DNA from: JAJEDW01 sp963555775
GTDB lineage: Bacteria; Acidobacteriota; Terriglobia; 20CM-2-55-15
DNA length: 64,000 bases
Direction of reading: 5' to 3'
NCBI GenBank assembly: GCA_963555775.3
Contig: CAUVWY020000009.1
Span: 186,001-250,000 of the forward strand
Shown here: positions 31,804 to 40,795 of the stretch, one piece after another
Numbering within the stretch: the first letter of the stretch is position 1
Layout of the letters: every line of letters starts with the position of its first letter
Translations under genes and position numbers: made by a program
Notes under the pieces: model-generated
What the model was told of the DNA's origin: nothing
The model's input: the letters and a program-made list of their open reading frames with translations, nothing else
Database searches by the model: none

Positions 31804-33770
31804 TATTGGTTCTCCTTGAGGCTGGCGTACACGGCCTCGACAAACATTGCGGTCGTCCAGGGACCCGTGTTCGAGCCATACCGTCCATCGAAGTCCATCG
31901 TCGGACGGGCGGCCTGCACCTCGTCGAGGGTCAACCCCCTGTCAATCATATCCTGAACGCGGTCGCGAATCATCGTCACCATGTTGCGGTAAGAGGCAAC
32001 GTCGGCCGTATCCGACAGGCGTCCGCGGCTGGGAATGATCCAAGTGCCCCCTTGGGCCCTGTACTCGGCAACGGCCAGATCGAGGATATGGTTCAGTCCA
32101 TTGAGCACACCTTGAATGCTTCCGTCGTTTTCAACGTCGATTACCGGATAGCTCACGGTCGAAAAAATGTCGCCGGCGCTGATGACCTCGGAGTGACGGA
32201 AGAAGACGATACTGTCCGCATCCGTATTGGCGGCGGGTTCGTGATAGACGATCACCGCCTCGCCGTTAAAAAATGCGGGGAGTTTGTGAAATTCGTCGAA
32301 AAACGTGTCCGTCGGCCACGCGGCCGCCGGTGTGGGCGACTCACTGCCGCCGTCGGGCGGTACGCTCATCCGGAACAGGACGTTTTCATGCGCGACCACC
32401 GAGGCCGCCCGTCCCGGATTGGCAATGGCGCCGCCGAATCCACCGCCGCGGGGAAAGAAACCCGAAGTGGCCAGCCTTTCATTGCCTCCGATGTGGTCGG
32501 GGGCCGCGCTGGTGTTGACGATGTAACGAATCGGTTTTGCCGGAACTGTAGAACTGATGACGGAGTTGATGAACGGACTCGACCATCCCCAAGCGCCCGG
32601 GCAGTTCGCCCCGAAGCACGTGTTGGCGGCCGGCGGCGTCACCACGGCGTTGGCCAGTTCGTTCAGGGCAGCCAGGATCGTTTCCGACATTTCCGCCGAT
32701 CCCGTATTCACCAGCAGGACGCCCTCCTCACCCACGGAAGCGGTGATGTTGGTGCCGTCGGCCACCAACATATAGACGTTGCCTTGCACCGGCAATATGT
32801 GGACTTGCCCGTCCCTGGGGCTTTGGGAGGCAACCCTCTCGTCCGCGGAAAATGCAGATGGAGACGACGGAACCGTCAGGGCAGCCGGATCGACCGATCC
32901 GTTCAAGGTGGATCTGTATTCCGGGTACAGCGTCTCGACGCCGCCGCGGACGGCCACCTCGGGTACCCAGTCCTTGCTGGGAAGCCACTCGGTCCAGGCG
33001 GTGTTCTCGCCCGGCAGGAAGTGGGGCACCCAATGCCGGTCCGTTCCGCCGTTCTCCGCGAAAGATGAACCGTTGCAGGTCTCGAAAGCCACGCTCGCCG
33101 TCGGGTCAATCGTATAGGTGGTCGAATGAAGCCAGGGCTCGTCCATATAGATGGGGTCATCGATCACAGTGACGATCGTGAGAATATGGTCGTGGCGCGT
33201 GAGGTACTCGGTCATCGCGTACATATCGCTGGTTTGCAGACCGCCCCGACGGAGGAAACCATCTTTGAGATGCGTCGTCGTCACCTTGAGCGTATTTCCA
33301 ACCCATTCGCCGGTCGAAAAGCCCGTCCAACTGTGGGGTGCCCAGGGCGGTGGATGCTGGCGCCCATCCATGTAAATCGGCCGGTCCAGCGACCGCATGA
33401 ACTGCGCGTGATAGGTCCGGACCGTCCGGGTGAGGGGTTCCTGTTCCTTCAGGATGCGCGCGCCTCCCAGGCCCCGCCACTGGTGGGGGGCCGAGTGCGG
33501 CCGGCACTGGTATTCCGGCGTTCCCCATATCGACTCCGCGGAGGTGTCCGAACGCATGCGTCCGGCATCGTTGAAAGGAACACCGGTGTAGTCGCCCAGG
33601 GGCGGTTGAGCGGTGGTGTCCTCTTCGTTGTTCTGCAGGCTCCACTCGCCCGCGATATCCGGCGGAATCCGGGGCCGGCCGGGCTGGGCGAACGCCGGGG
33701 CGCTGGCCAACATTCCCGCAACGAACACAAACAGGAAACCTGCAACCCTGGTTCGATAACTGTTTTTCAT
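31803..33770 (-). CDS. Secreted MBL-fold protein lacking most zinc ligands
   Basis: About 655 residues from ATG 33770 (GGGG five bases upstream), with a signal peptide (AGFLFVFVAGMLASAPAFAQ). The N-terminal 320 residues are the domain seen in DUF6152-partner proteins (DIAGEWSL to TYTIDPTAS). The C-terminal half is a metallo-beta-lactamase fold: NVYMLVADGTNITASVGEEGVLLVNTG, then VNTSAAPDHIGGN, where the usual HxHxDH has become SAAPDH. Only the Asp-His remains, so zinc hydrolysis is doubtful. It is the first gene of a two-gene operon. Confidence 0.78.
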   Translation of the reverse strand: MKNSYRTRVAGFLFVFVAGMLASAPAFAQPGRPRIPPDIAGEWSLQNNEEDTTAQPPLGDYTGVPFNDAGRMRSDTSAESIWGTPEYQCRPHSAPHQWRGLGGARILKEQEPLTRTVRTYHAQFMRSLDRPIYMDGRQHPPPWAPHSWTGFSTGEWVGNTLKVTTTHLKDGFLRRGGLQTSDMYAMTEYLTRHDHILTIVTVIDDPIYMDEPWLHSTTYTIDPTASVAFETCNGSSFAENGGTDRHWVPHFLPGENTAWTEWLPSKDWVPEVAVRGGVETLYPEYRSTLNGSVDPAALTVPSSPSAFSADERVASQSPRDGQVHILPVQGNVYMLVADGTNITASVGEEGVLLVNTGSAEMSETILAALNELANAVVTPPAANTCFGANCPGAWGWSSPFINSVISSTVPAKPIRYIVNTSAAPDHIGGNERLATSGFFPRGGGFGGAIANPGRAASVVAHENVLFRMSVPPDGGSESPTPAAAWPTDTFFDEFHKLPAFFNGEAVIVYHEPAANTDADSIVFFRHSEVISAGDIFSTVSYPVIDVENDGSIQGVLNGLNHILDLAVAEYRAQGGTWIIPSRGRLSDTADVASYRNMVTMIRDRVQDMIDRGLTLDEVQAARPTMDFDGRYGSNTGPWTTAMFVEAVYASLKENQ

Positions 33771-33981
33771 ATATCCCCGCAGATCGAAAAATGTATCCGT
33801 CGCGTAACGTAGCACCGGGGCCGGGTCAAGTCAATTTGCGCGTTGTGCCCCGCATGTAAGGGGCGGCGGCCCGGATGCAAAGTCCCTCCCATCCAACGGC
33901 GGGACGCCCGGTGGGAATCCCGTGTTCTGGGTGTTATGTTGGTGAAGGAGGCGGAACCTAGTTCCGGCGCTCGATCGACCC

Positions 33982-36108
33982 ATGACACGAATACTTGTCT
34001 GCCCGCCGACATATTTCGGCGTCGAATACGTAATCAACCCCTGGATGGCCGGCAACGTCGGTGCCGCGTCCGCGTCCGTCGCCCAGCGTCAATGGGACGC
34101 CTTCGTCTCCATTCTCGACGATTTGTGCGATGTCACGTCCATCGAGCCGCGTCCGGGTCTTCCCGACATGTGCTTCGCGGCAAACAGCGGCTTCGTCCTT
34201 GGCGAGAGATTCGTGCCGGCGAGGTTCAGCGTTGCCCAGCGGGGGCTGGAGGCGGGATTGTACCGCGCCTGGGCCGAGGATGCCGGGTTCGACATCGCCG
34301 AGGTGGACGACGAGACGGTTTTCGAGGGCGAGGGCGACGCGCTTTGGTGGCCGGCGGCGGACGGCCCGCCGCTTTTGTGGGCCGGTTACGGCGTGCGCTC
34401 CAGCCTCGAAGCGCATCGCTCGATCGCAGAGCGCCTGCGGGTGCAGGTCGTGTCGCTCCGCCTGGTCGATCCGCGCTTCTATCACCTCGACACCTGTTTC
34501 GTGGCGCTGCCCGAGGGGCGCCTCTTCTACTATCCGCCGGCGTTCGACGAACGTTCGCGGCGACTTATCGAGTCCATGGTTCCACCGGAACGGCGCATCG
34601 AGGTCGGCGACGAAGACGCCTGCGGTTTCGCGTGCAACGCTGTTCGACTGGGCAACACGATCGTCGTCAACCACGCCACAAGCGAGTTGCGGAGTCGCCT
34701 TGAAGCGTGGGGCCACGAGGTCGTCACCACGCCCTTGACCGAGTTCATCAAGGCCGGAGGTGCGGCCAAGTGCCTGACGCTGACTCTCGAACATGACCTG
34801 CCGGCCGGTTTTGAGCGGCGGTCCGCCGTTGACTCGCCGATCCGCTCCGAAACGTTCGAGATAGACGGCCATTTGTTCGACGACGACGTCATGACCCATG
34901 CGATCGAGACCGTAACTCGTGCGGGCGGCAGCTTCCGGCTGGAGCGTTTTCGCGTCGGCGAACGAAGCGACCAACCCAGTCACGCCCGCTTCGTCGTCAG
35001 TGCGCCGGCGCAACCGGGCCTCGCAAGGATCGTTGAGCTGTTGCGGCCTTTCGGCGCGACCATCGTGTCCGACAGTGGCCCCGCCGCGCTTGCCATCGTC
35101 GAGCGCGACGGCATTGCACCCGAAGACTTCTGCTGTTCCACCATCTACCCGACCGACGTGCGCGTTGGCGAGGGGTGGGTGCGGGTCAACCGACAGCGCA
35201 TGGACGCCGCCATCGTCGTCGACGACACATGCGACCCTCCCGTGGCGCGGTGCGCGTTGATGCGCGACCTGGTCCGGGGCGACAAGGTCGTATGCGGCGA
35301 AGCGGGGGTTCGCGTGCGGATTCCGGATCCTCGCCGCGTGAAAGGGAAATTCGCCTTCATGTCCTCACAGGTCACTACCGAGCGGCGGGTCGAAGGCCAG
35401 GTCGAGGAACTGGCCATGGAAATGCGCCGCATCCGCGCCCGCGGCGGCCGCATCGTTGTCGTGGCCGGACCGGTGGTCATCCACGCCGGCGGTGGCCGTC
35501 ACCTGGCGGAGTTGGTGCGCACCGGCTACGTGCAGGCATTGTTGACCGGCAACGCGCTGCCCGTTCACGACATCGAAACCAACCTGTTCGGCACCTCGCT
35601 GGGCGTTGATCTCAACCGGGGCGTCGGCGTCCAGGGCGGACACCGGCATCACCTCAACGCCATCAACCGCATTCGAGCGGAGGGCTCCATCGAGGCGGCG
35701 GTGCGGGCCGGCATTGTCACCGCCGGGGTCATGTACGAATGCGTCAAGGCCGGCGTCCCCTACGCGCTCGCCGGCTCAATTCGCGACGACGGACCGTTGC
35801 CAGACACCCGCATGGACCTGATCGATGCACAGGCGGCCTACGCTGGGCTGATCCAGGGCGCCGACCTGATTCTGATGTTGTCGACCATGCTCCACGCCAT
35901 CGGCGCCGGCAACATGACGCCCGCGGGGGTCCGACTGGTGTGCGTGGACATCAATCCCGCCGTGGCGACGAAGCTCGCTGACCGCGGCAGCATCGAATCC
36001 ACAGGCATTGTCACCGATGTCGGGTTGTTCCTGAACCTGCTCGCGCGGTGCTTGAGAGACGACAGTTGGCCCGGCAAACGTCAGCCTCCGGACCGATCCA
36101 ACCCCTGA
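33982..36108 (+). CDS. agrE: Bifunctional arginine dihydrolase / ornithine cyclodeaminase
   Basis: 708 residues in two domains. The N-terminal guanidino-modifying domain (about 1-275) converts arginine to ornithine, CO2 and ammonia. His168 (FYHLD) and Cys264 (GGAAKCLTL) stand where the catalytic His and Cys of cyanobacterial ArgZ/AgrE are. The C-terminal half (about 280-700) is the LOR/SDH-type TIGR00300 domain with a Rossmann region (VVVAGPVVIHAGGGRHLAELV, TGNALPVHDIETNLFGTSLG) that turns ornithine into proline. RBS GAAGGAGG lies upstream. It is stand-alone, divergent from the MBL operon. Its last 206 codons and 161 bp beyond are repeated at 38050-38828. Confidence 0.88.
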   Translation: MTRILVCPPTYFGVEYVINPWMAGNVGAASASVAQRQWDAFVSILDDLCDVTSIEPRPGLPDMCFAANSGFVLGERFVPARFSVAQRGLEAGLYRAWAEDAGFDIAEVDDETVFEGEGDALWWPAADGPPLLWAGYGVRSSLEAHRSIAERLRVQVVSLRLVDPRFYHLDTCFVALPEGRLFYYPPAFDERSRRLIESMVPPERRIEVGDEDACGFACNAVRLGNTIVVNHATSELRSRLEAWGHEVVTTPLTEFIKAGGAAKCLTLTLEHDLPAGFERRSAVDSPIRSETFEIDGHLFDDDVMTHAIETVTRAGGSFRLERFRVGERSDQPSHARFVVSAPAQPGLARIVELLRPFGATIVSDSGPAALAIVERDGIAPEDFCCSTIYPTDVRVGEGWVRVNRQRMDAAIVVDDTCDPPVARCALMRDLVRGDKVVCGEAGVRVRIPDPRRVKGKFAFMSSQVTTERRVEGQVEELAMEMRRIRARGGRIVVVAGPVVIHAGGGRHLAELVRTGYVQALLTGNALPVHDIETNLFGTSLGVDLNRGVGVQGGHRHHLNAINRIRAEGSIEAAVRAGIVTAGVMYECVKAGVPYALAGSIRDDGPLPDTRMDLIDAQAAYAGLIQGADLILMLSTMLHAIGAGNMTPAGVRLVCVDINPAVATKLADRGSIESTGIVTDVGLFLNLLARCLRDDSWPGKRQPPDRSNP

Positions 36109-36269
36109 CGCTATCTTCGACGGATTCCTCGGCCGTACCCGCGACGACCCCCACAGTTCGGCGGTCTCCTCCGACGGTGTGGTGCCGCAAGAGCCGTCAT
36201 TTCGCGTTGTTCCCGTGCATATCGTTCGTGTTCAGGGGCTGAGTTCCATCAGGCGCTGCCGGTGCTTTC
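35491..36269 (+). repeat. 779-bp direct repeat, left copy (end of agrE)
   Basis: Matches 38050-38828 with a constant offset of 2559 at both ends, so no net indel, and only scattered substitutions. It covers the last 206 codons of agrE and 161 bp after it. The homology ends sharply at both boundaries. Confidence 0.9.
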
Positions 36270-36697
36270 CGGCGCCGCAGCAAATTAAAATGTCCGGGTT
36301 TTGTAACAAGTGATCTGTCCGGTTTCGGTTGTCGGTTTATTGCCGGGCCTGTGGGGGTCAGACGATTCCGGGGACTGACCAAGGGCAATCTCCCGGGTCC
36401 GCTCCCTGTCCAGTCCGCCCGCCTCACCATCCAGGTCTGGACCCGGCCTAATGGCCCGCCGGACCAGTTCGGAGAGCGACAGGAGTGTATGGAAGAATTC
36501 GGGGCTGCGCCGAAGCTGGCGCGCGGGAAGATCTCAGCCAATAGGGGACGATCGCATCCTGGCTGCCGTAGCGCTTCATCAGTTTGCTGGAGAAATTCGG
36601 GGACCGAAGAGTCTCAGACTCGGTTGGGACGATGGACCGCCGCTGTCTTGTATACGGTAGAATATCTAGAAGGGAGGGCTTGACCGCCGACCACCAT
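36270..36697. other. Junction region between agrE repeat and toxin-antitoxin pair
   Basis: Non-coding as far as I can see. tgtccggg (36289) and tgtccggt (36317) resemble terminal repeats of some IS families, but no transposase is present. A possible promoter for the next operon is ttgtatacggtagaat (36647-36662). Confidence 0.35.
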
Positions 36698-37399
36698 ATG
36701 CCGTGTCAGATCAGTAATTTGACCGGATTGGGTATCTATTCGGTGCCCGAAGCCGCCCGCCTCACTGGTATCAAGTCGCAAACGATTCGAAGATGGGTCC
36801 GCGGCTACACCTACAAAGTTGGCGACGAACTTCACCACTCGCCAGAGGTCGTCCTTACGGATCTCAGGCAGATTGAGGAAACCTTGGCACTAAGCTTCCG
36901 CGACCTCATTGAGGTCCGATTCGTCCATGCGTTTCGACAACACGGCGTAAGCTGGAAGACTCTCCGAGAGGCCAGCCTCCTTGGTCAGCGGCTGCTTCAG
37001 ACCACCCATCCCTTCTCGACGAAGGCTTTCCGTACTGACGGGAAAAAGATTTTCGCTGAACTCGCCGAGGGCAGCAATGGAGACCCAAGACTGTTGGACA
37101 TTCTCGCTGACCAATATGTCTTCAGGAAGATCCTGGCGCCGCACCTTTACCTCGGCCTCGATCGATCTCCTGACGACGAAATTCTCCGGTGGTGGCCGAG
37201 GAACCGTGCCGGATTGGTCGTCCTTGACCCTGGCCGCAGCTTTGGGCAGCCAATAGTCAACGAAGAGGGAGTGTCGACCTGGATTCTGGCCAAGGCCTTT
37301 GAGGCGGAAGAATCGATCAACCGCGTGGCAGAATGGTTTGATGTGAAACCAGCTTCGGTGCGTGCAGCGGTCACATTCGAAAAACAACTTGCTGCATGA
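36698..37399 (+). CDS. DUF433-type antitoxin with N-terminal HTH
   Basis: About 233 residues from ATG 36698. A MerR-like winged helix (IYSVPEAARLTGIKSQTIRRWVRGYTY) is followed by a linker helix region and a C-terminal DUF433-like domain (FGQPIVNEEGVSTWILAKAFEAEESINRVAEWFDVKPASVRAAVTFE). This is the layout of VapB45-type antitoxins. The last codons overlap the next ATG (ATGA), so the two proteins are made in a fixed ratio. Confidence 0.75.
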   Translation: MPCQISNLTGLGIYSVPEAARLTGIKSQTIRRWVRGYTYKVGDELHHSPEVVLTDLRQIEETLALSFRDLIEVRFVHAFRQHGVSWKTLREASLLGQRLLQTTHPFSTKAFRTDGKKIFAELAEGSNGDPRLLDILADQYVFRKILAPHLYLGLDRSPDDEILRWWPRNRAGLVVLDPGRSFGQPIVNEEGVSTWILAKAFEAEESINRVAEWFDVKPASVRAAVTFEKQLAA

Positions 37400-37809
37400 A
37401 TTTTATTGTGGACAACAACATTTCCCCCGCTATCGCGGACGCCCTGAGTTCATTGAGCCAAAGGGAAGGCGTCAAGGTTGTTCGACTCCGAAAGAAGTTC
37501 CCAGCGAAGGTCGAAGATCGGGTTTGGCTGGAGTCGCTTGGTAACGAAGGCAACTGGGCAATTCTTTCTGGAGATGTCTCGATCACTCGCAAACCGCACG
37601 AGCGCCTTGCGTGGCGGCAGTCTGGCCTGACAGCGTTTTTCCTTCAGCGTGGTTGGATGAAGATTCGATTTTGGGATCAGTCGTGGAAGCTCGTCAAATG
37701 GTGGCCAACTATCATGGAGACAGCCAAGAGTTTCGAGACGGGACACTCATTTTCAGTACCAGTCACCGGAAGTAGGTTAAAGACGATCGCCACGCCATTC
37801 TCAACGTGA
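37396..37809 (+). CDS. VapC45-like PIN-fold toxin
   Basis: 137 residues. It starts MNFIVDNNISPAIADAL, the DUF5615/PIN-like acidic start, then VRLRKKFPAKVEDRVWLESLG, NEGNWAILSGDVSITRKPHER with the second acidic site, and AFFLQRGWMKIRFWDQSWKLVKWWP. This pattern is that of the VapC45 PIN-like toxins encoded after DUF433 antitoxins. A likely RNase, inferred from family. Confidence 0.75.
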   Translation: MNFIVDNNISPAIADALSSLSQREGVKVVRLRKKFPAKVEDRVWLESLGNEGNWAILSGDVSITRKPHERLAWRQSGLTAFFLQRGWMKIRFWDQSWKLVKWWPTIMETAKSFETGHSFSVPVTGSRLKTIATPFST

Positions 37810-38049
37810 TGCAAAATCCGGCCGTCGAGTAGACGACAGTCCCATAGCCATCATGTTCGAGGCGCCCGCCCTGTGCAGGTTATCGAACCTGTCGTCAAGG
37901 CCAAGAGCGAATGGCGGCGCCGCGCGAGGCAGGCTTCGAGGCCCAATTTGCCGGGCGGCAGCTGCGGCCGGGCATGGAGCGCGAGATGGCGCTCGACTTC
38001 CTGAGACAGTTCGGGGCGTCGGCTCCGGCGGTGCACTGTCCGGCACCCC

Positions 38050-38828
38050 GGTGACCGTCACCTGGCGGAGTTGATCCGCACCGGCTACGTGCAGGCGTTG
38101 TTGACCGGCAACGCGCTGCCCGTTCACAACATCGAAACCAATCTGTTCGGTACCTCGCTGGGCGTTGATCTCAACCGGGGCGTCGGCGTCCAGGGTGGCC
38201 ACCGGCATCACCTCAACGCCATCAACCGCATTCGAGCGGAGGGCTCCATCGAGGCGGCAGTGCGGGCCGGCATTGTCACCGCCGGGGTCATGTACGAATG
38301 CGTCAAGGCTGGCGTCCCCTACGCGCTCGCTGGCTCGATTCGCGACGACGGACCGTTGCCCGACACCCGCATGGACCTGATCGAAGCCCAGGCGGCCTAC
38401 GCTGGGCTGATCCAGGGCGCCGACCTGATTCTGATGTTGTCGACCATGCTCCACGCCATCGGCGCCGGCAACATGACGCCCGCGGGGGTCCGGCTGGTGT
38501 GCGTGGACATCAATCCCGCCGTGGCGACGAAGCTCGCCGACCGCGGCAGCATCGAATCCACAGGCATTGTCACCGATGTCGGGTTGTTCCTGAACCTGCT
38601 CGCGCGGTGCTTGAGAGACGACAGTTGGCCCGGCAAGCGTCAGCCTCCGGACCGCCCCAACACCTGACGCTATCTTCGACGGTTTCCTCAGCCGCACCCG
38701 CGACGCCCCCCACAGTTCGGCGGTCTCCTCCGACGGTGTGGTGCCGCAAGAGCCGTCATTTCGCGTTGTTCCCGTGCATACCGTTCGTGTTCAGGGGCTG
38801 AGTTCCATCAGGCGCTGCCGGTGCTTTC
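38050..38828 (+). repeat. 779-bp direct repeat, right copy
   Basis: Second copy of 35491-36269. The 240 bp before it (37810-38049) are of unknown origin and contain a short frame with LRPGMEREMALDFLRQFGA that I cannot place. Confidence 0.9.
38071..38667 (+). pseudogene. agrE C-terminal fragment (duplicate)
   Basis: 198 residues, almost identical to the end of AgrE: TGNALPVHNIETNLFGTSLGVDLN to the same C-terminus. It lacks the guanidino domain and the first half of the cyclodeaminase domain, so it should be inactive alone. An ATG is available at 38071, but no good ribosome site is seen. Confidence 0.8.
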
Positions 38829-39082
38829 TGGTTGACCCCTCGGCGGACAGGTGCTAGCTTCGGCAAACTGCTTCCAAAATTTTATTCGGGTGTGAGCTTT
38901 GAATTGGCTCAAGAGGAGCCCGAGTGCCTTTCTTCCTGATCGTATGGAAACGGCAGGTGTATCCGTTGTCGGCGGAAACCTGCGTCAGTCCTCTTGGTGT
39001 CCTCAATGGCCGATGATGTCCATTGCGGCAAGTCAACCGCGTGTGGTCCTGTCCACTCGCAATCGTGAAAAAGGAGAAGAAA
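38829..39082. other. Intergenic stretch
   Basis: No gene seen. The AT-rich part at 38870-38900 may carry a promoter for the small membrane protein that follows. Confidence 0.35.
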
Positions 39083-39424
39083 ATGGCAACAAGAATCATC
39101 GTTAGTCTGGGGGTTGTCGTGGCAGTTGTGCTGACCGCGGCGCCCACTGCCGATACGGGCGGCATGCTGTCGCTATTACTGGTCCTTCTGGGATTGGCGT
39201 ACGTGGCGTTGGAGGTCGACGTCGGGGACGCAAGCGACGCGGTCGCCTTCCTTGTTCTTGCGATTGCGTGCGGTGCCGCCGCACAAGCGGATGTACTGAA
39301 CCTGGTCCCCGGGATTGGCGCCCAACTGGACACCCTTCTCGGCCACATCAGCACTCCTTTGTACGCCGGTGTATTCGCTGTGGTGGTATTGCGGGTGGTT
39401 CGGCGGATCAGGGGTATGGCCTGA
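39083..39424 (+). CDS. Small membrane protein of unknown function
   Basis: 113 residues from ATG 39083, which has AAGGAGAAG just upstream (an earlier ATG at 39023 has none). Four hydrophobic segments (about 3-22, 28-42, 52-68, 88-104) separated by short acidic loops (EVDVGDASDA). It looks like a real but unrecognised inner-membrane protein. It stands alone. Confidence 0.65.
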   Translation: MATRIIVSLGVVVAVVLTAAPTADTGGMLSLLLVLLGLAYVALEVDVGDASDAVAFLVLAIACGAAAQADVLNLVPGIGAQLDTLLGHISTPLYAGVFAVVVLRVVRRIRGMA

Positions 39425-39459
39425 TCCCACAACGTTTCGCATGGAAGCCGCCGGGTGAG

Positions 39460-39558
39460 TTAATCCATCGTACGGCAGGCTTCCGAAGACACTTTGAAAG
39501 CAGGATCAATAGCCGGGGAATCCCGATTTGTTCCTGAAAGCCTCTGTTGGGTAATCAT
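39460..39558 (-). CDS. Possible 32-aa peptide with a hairpin-buried start
   Basis: ATG 39558 has a strong GGAGGG seven bases upstream and encodes MITQQRLSGTNRDSPAIDPA and 12 more residues. No similarity recognised. The ribosome site and start codon form one arm of the long hairpin at 39554-39617. Confidence 0.3.
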   Translation of the reverse strand: MITQQRLSGTNRDSPAIDPAFKVSSEACRTMD

Positions 39559-39617
39559 GGCCTGTCCCTCCTTTTTGAGTTTGTTTTCATTCAGACTCAA
39601 GAAGGACAGGCCGTGAT
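39554..39617 (-). promoter_or_regulatory. Long hairpin covering a ribosome site and start codon
   Basis: atcatggcctgtcc (39554-39567) pairs with ggacaggccgtgat (39604-39617) at 13 of 14 positions, and ttgagt with actcaa closes a 14-nt loop. On the minus strand the 3' arm carries GGAGGG and ATG. This could be a translational switch for the small ORF, or a bidirectional terminator. The rest of 39425-39864 shows no other feature. Confidence 0.45.
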
Positions 39618-39864
39618 ACCTGGTTTCCACTGATTCGTGCGGCACCGCATCCCGTTGGATCGTGGCAGGTTCTGGTTCGGTCGAATCCACGGCTACAGAT
39701 CGTCGCCGCCAACCGCAATCTTCACGCCCGTTCTTCAAGCATCCCGACTCCCCAGTGGACTCGACAGCGGGATTGGGGCCGTCTCCGGCGGCTCTAAACA
39801 CCCGATGACCGGCCATTCTTCGGGATGATCCACGCGACAAGCCTCATGTAAAATAGACCCCAAT

Positions 39865-40767
39865 ATGCGCCGCACATCCTTCATCGCCGCCGCCGTTGGA
39901 ATCCTTTTTTGCTGTTTCGTTTCGGATGCCGCGGCCCAGGGCGGACCGCGTTCCGGTTGGTACCTCAGCGGCGGCATTGGATCGAGATGGGGATCCGACA
40001 TGAGCCAGGAGGGCTGGAACCGCGAAACGACCTGCTATCCGACCGACGCCTGTTTCGATGCGGACCCCGTACCGCAACTTTCCGGGTACCGGTGGCATTA
40101 CGATATCGGCGTTGCCAGCGGAAACGCATTCGAGGTTGGGGCGGGCCGCCTTTACGACCGTGCCCGCGTCGAGATCTCGTTCGCGCATCGGAAGAACGAC
40201 CTCGACCAGATGTTCCGTGGCATCGCCGAATACGATGGGACGCCCCTGGAGCCCCGGCCCGGCGGTACGGTCGTATCCAATAGCCGGAACTCGATCGACC
40301 ATCTCGCCGTGCGCACTCTTGCCCTCAATGTCTACTACGATTATCCGGATGCGCTGGACAGGATCTTCCCAGACCTGAACGGCATTTCCCCCTACGTAGG
40401 GGGTGGGTTTGGTCCCGCGTTCGTCGATGTGTCCGGCGTGCACTTCTCCGCCGATTACGAGGACACGTCGGGCAATGCGCCGACTTACGATCCGCCCCTC
40501 TCGTTCTACAACAGCCGCCAGGACGAGGACCTCTCCGACACGGTCTTGGCCGCGCACGTCTACGCCGGAATCGACTACAGCCTGGATGCGCGAACGTCGT
40601 TGGGACTGAAGCTGACCTACTCCATGCTGGGCGGCATCGAATCCACAGGCGATTATGCGGTCCACCCGTTTCACGAGCAGGACCGCGGTCTCCTCAACCA
40701 CAATATGTTCACCGGCGCTCGCTACTGGACGCTGGCGTTTACACTCAAACGCCTGTTCGGCAACTGA
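39865..40767 (+). CDS. Outer-membrane beta-barrel protein
   Basis: 300 residues. Signal peptide (RRTSFIAAAVGILFCCFVSDAAAQ) then alternating strands typical of small porin-like barrels: SGWYLSGGIGSRWG, NAFEVGAGRLYDRARVEISFAHR, LNVYYDY, ISPYVGGGFGPAF, LAAHVYAGIDYSLDARTSLGLKLTYSML, and a terminal YWTLAFTLKRLFGN strand. There is a Cys pair (TTCYPTDACF) in the first loop. Function unknown. Confidence 0.75.
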   Translation: MRRTSFIAAAVGILFCCFVSDAAAQGGPRSGWYLSGGIGSRWGSDMSQEGWNRETTCYPTDACFDADPVPQLSGYRWHYDIGVASGNAFEVGAGRLYDRARVEISFAHRKNDLDQMFRGIAEYDGTPLEPRPGGTVVSNSRNSIDHLAVRTLALNVYYDYPDALDRIFPDLNGISPYVGGGFGPAFVDVSGVHFSADYEDTSGNAPTYDPPLSFYNSRQDEDLSDTVLAAHVYAGIDYSLDARTSLGLKLTYSMLGGIESTGDYAVHPFHEQDRGLLNHNMFTGARYWTLAFTLKRLFGN

Positions 40768-40795
40768 ACGGGTTGGCTCGTTCGGGGCAACCTTC

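Noticed and set aside
31806..33068. A 420-codon plus-strand frame opposite the MBL-fold gene
   Set aside because: Arg/Val/His-rich shadow with no signal or domain. The minus strand has a proper signal peptide and domain order.
36285..36330. tgtccgg repeats as a full IS element
   Set aside because: Two short similar words lie 28 bp apart in the same orientation, with no partner end or transposase nearby.
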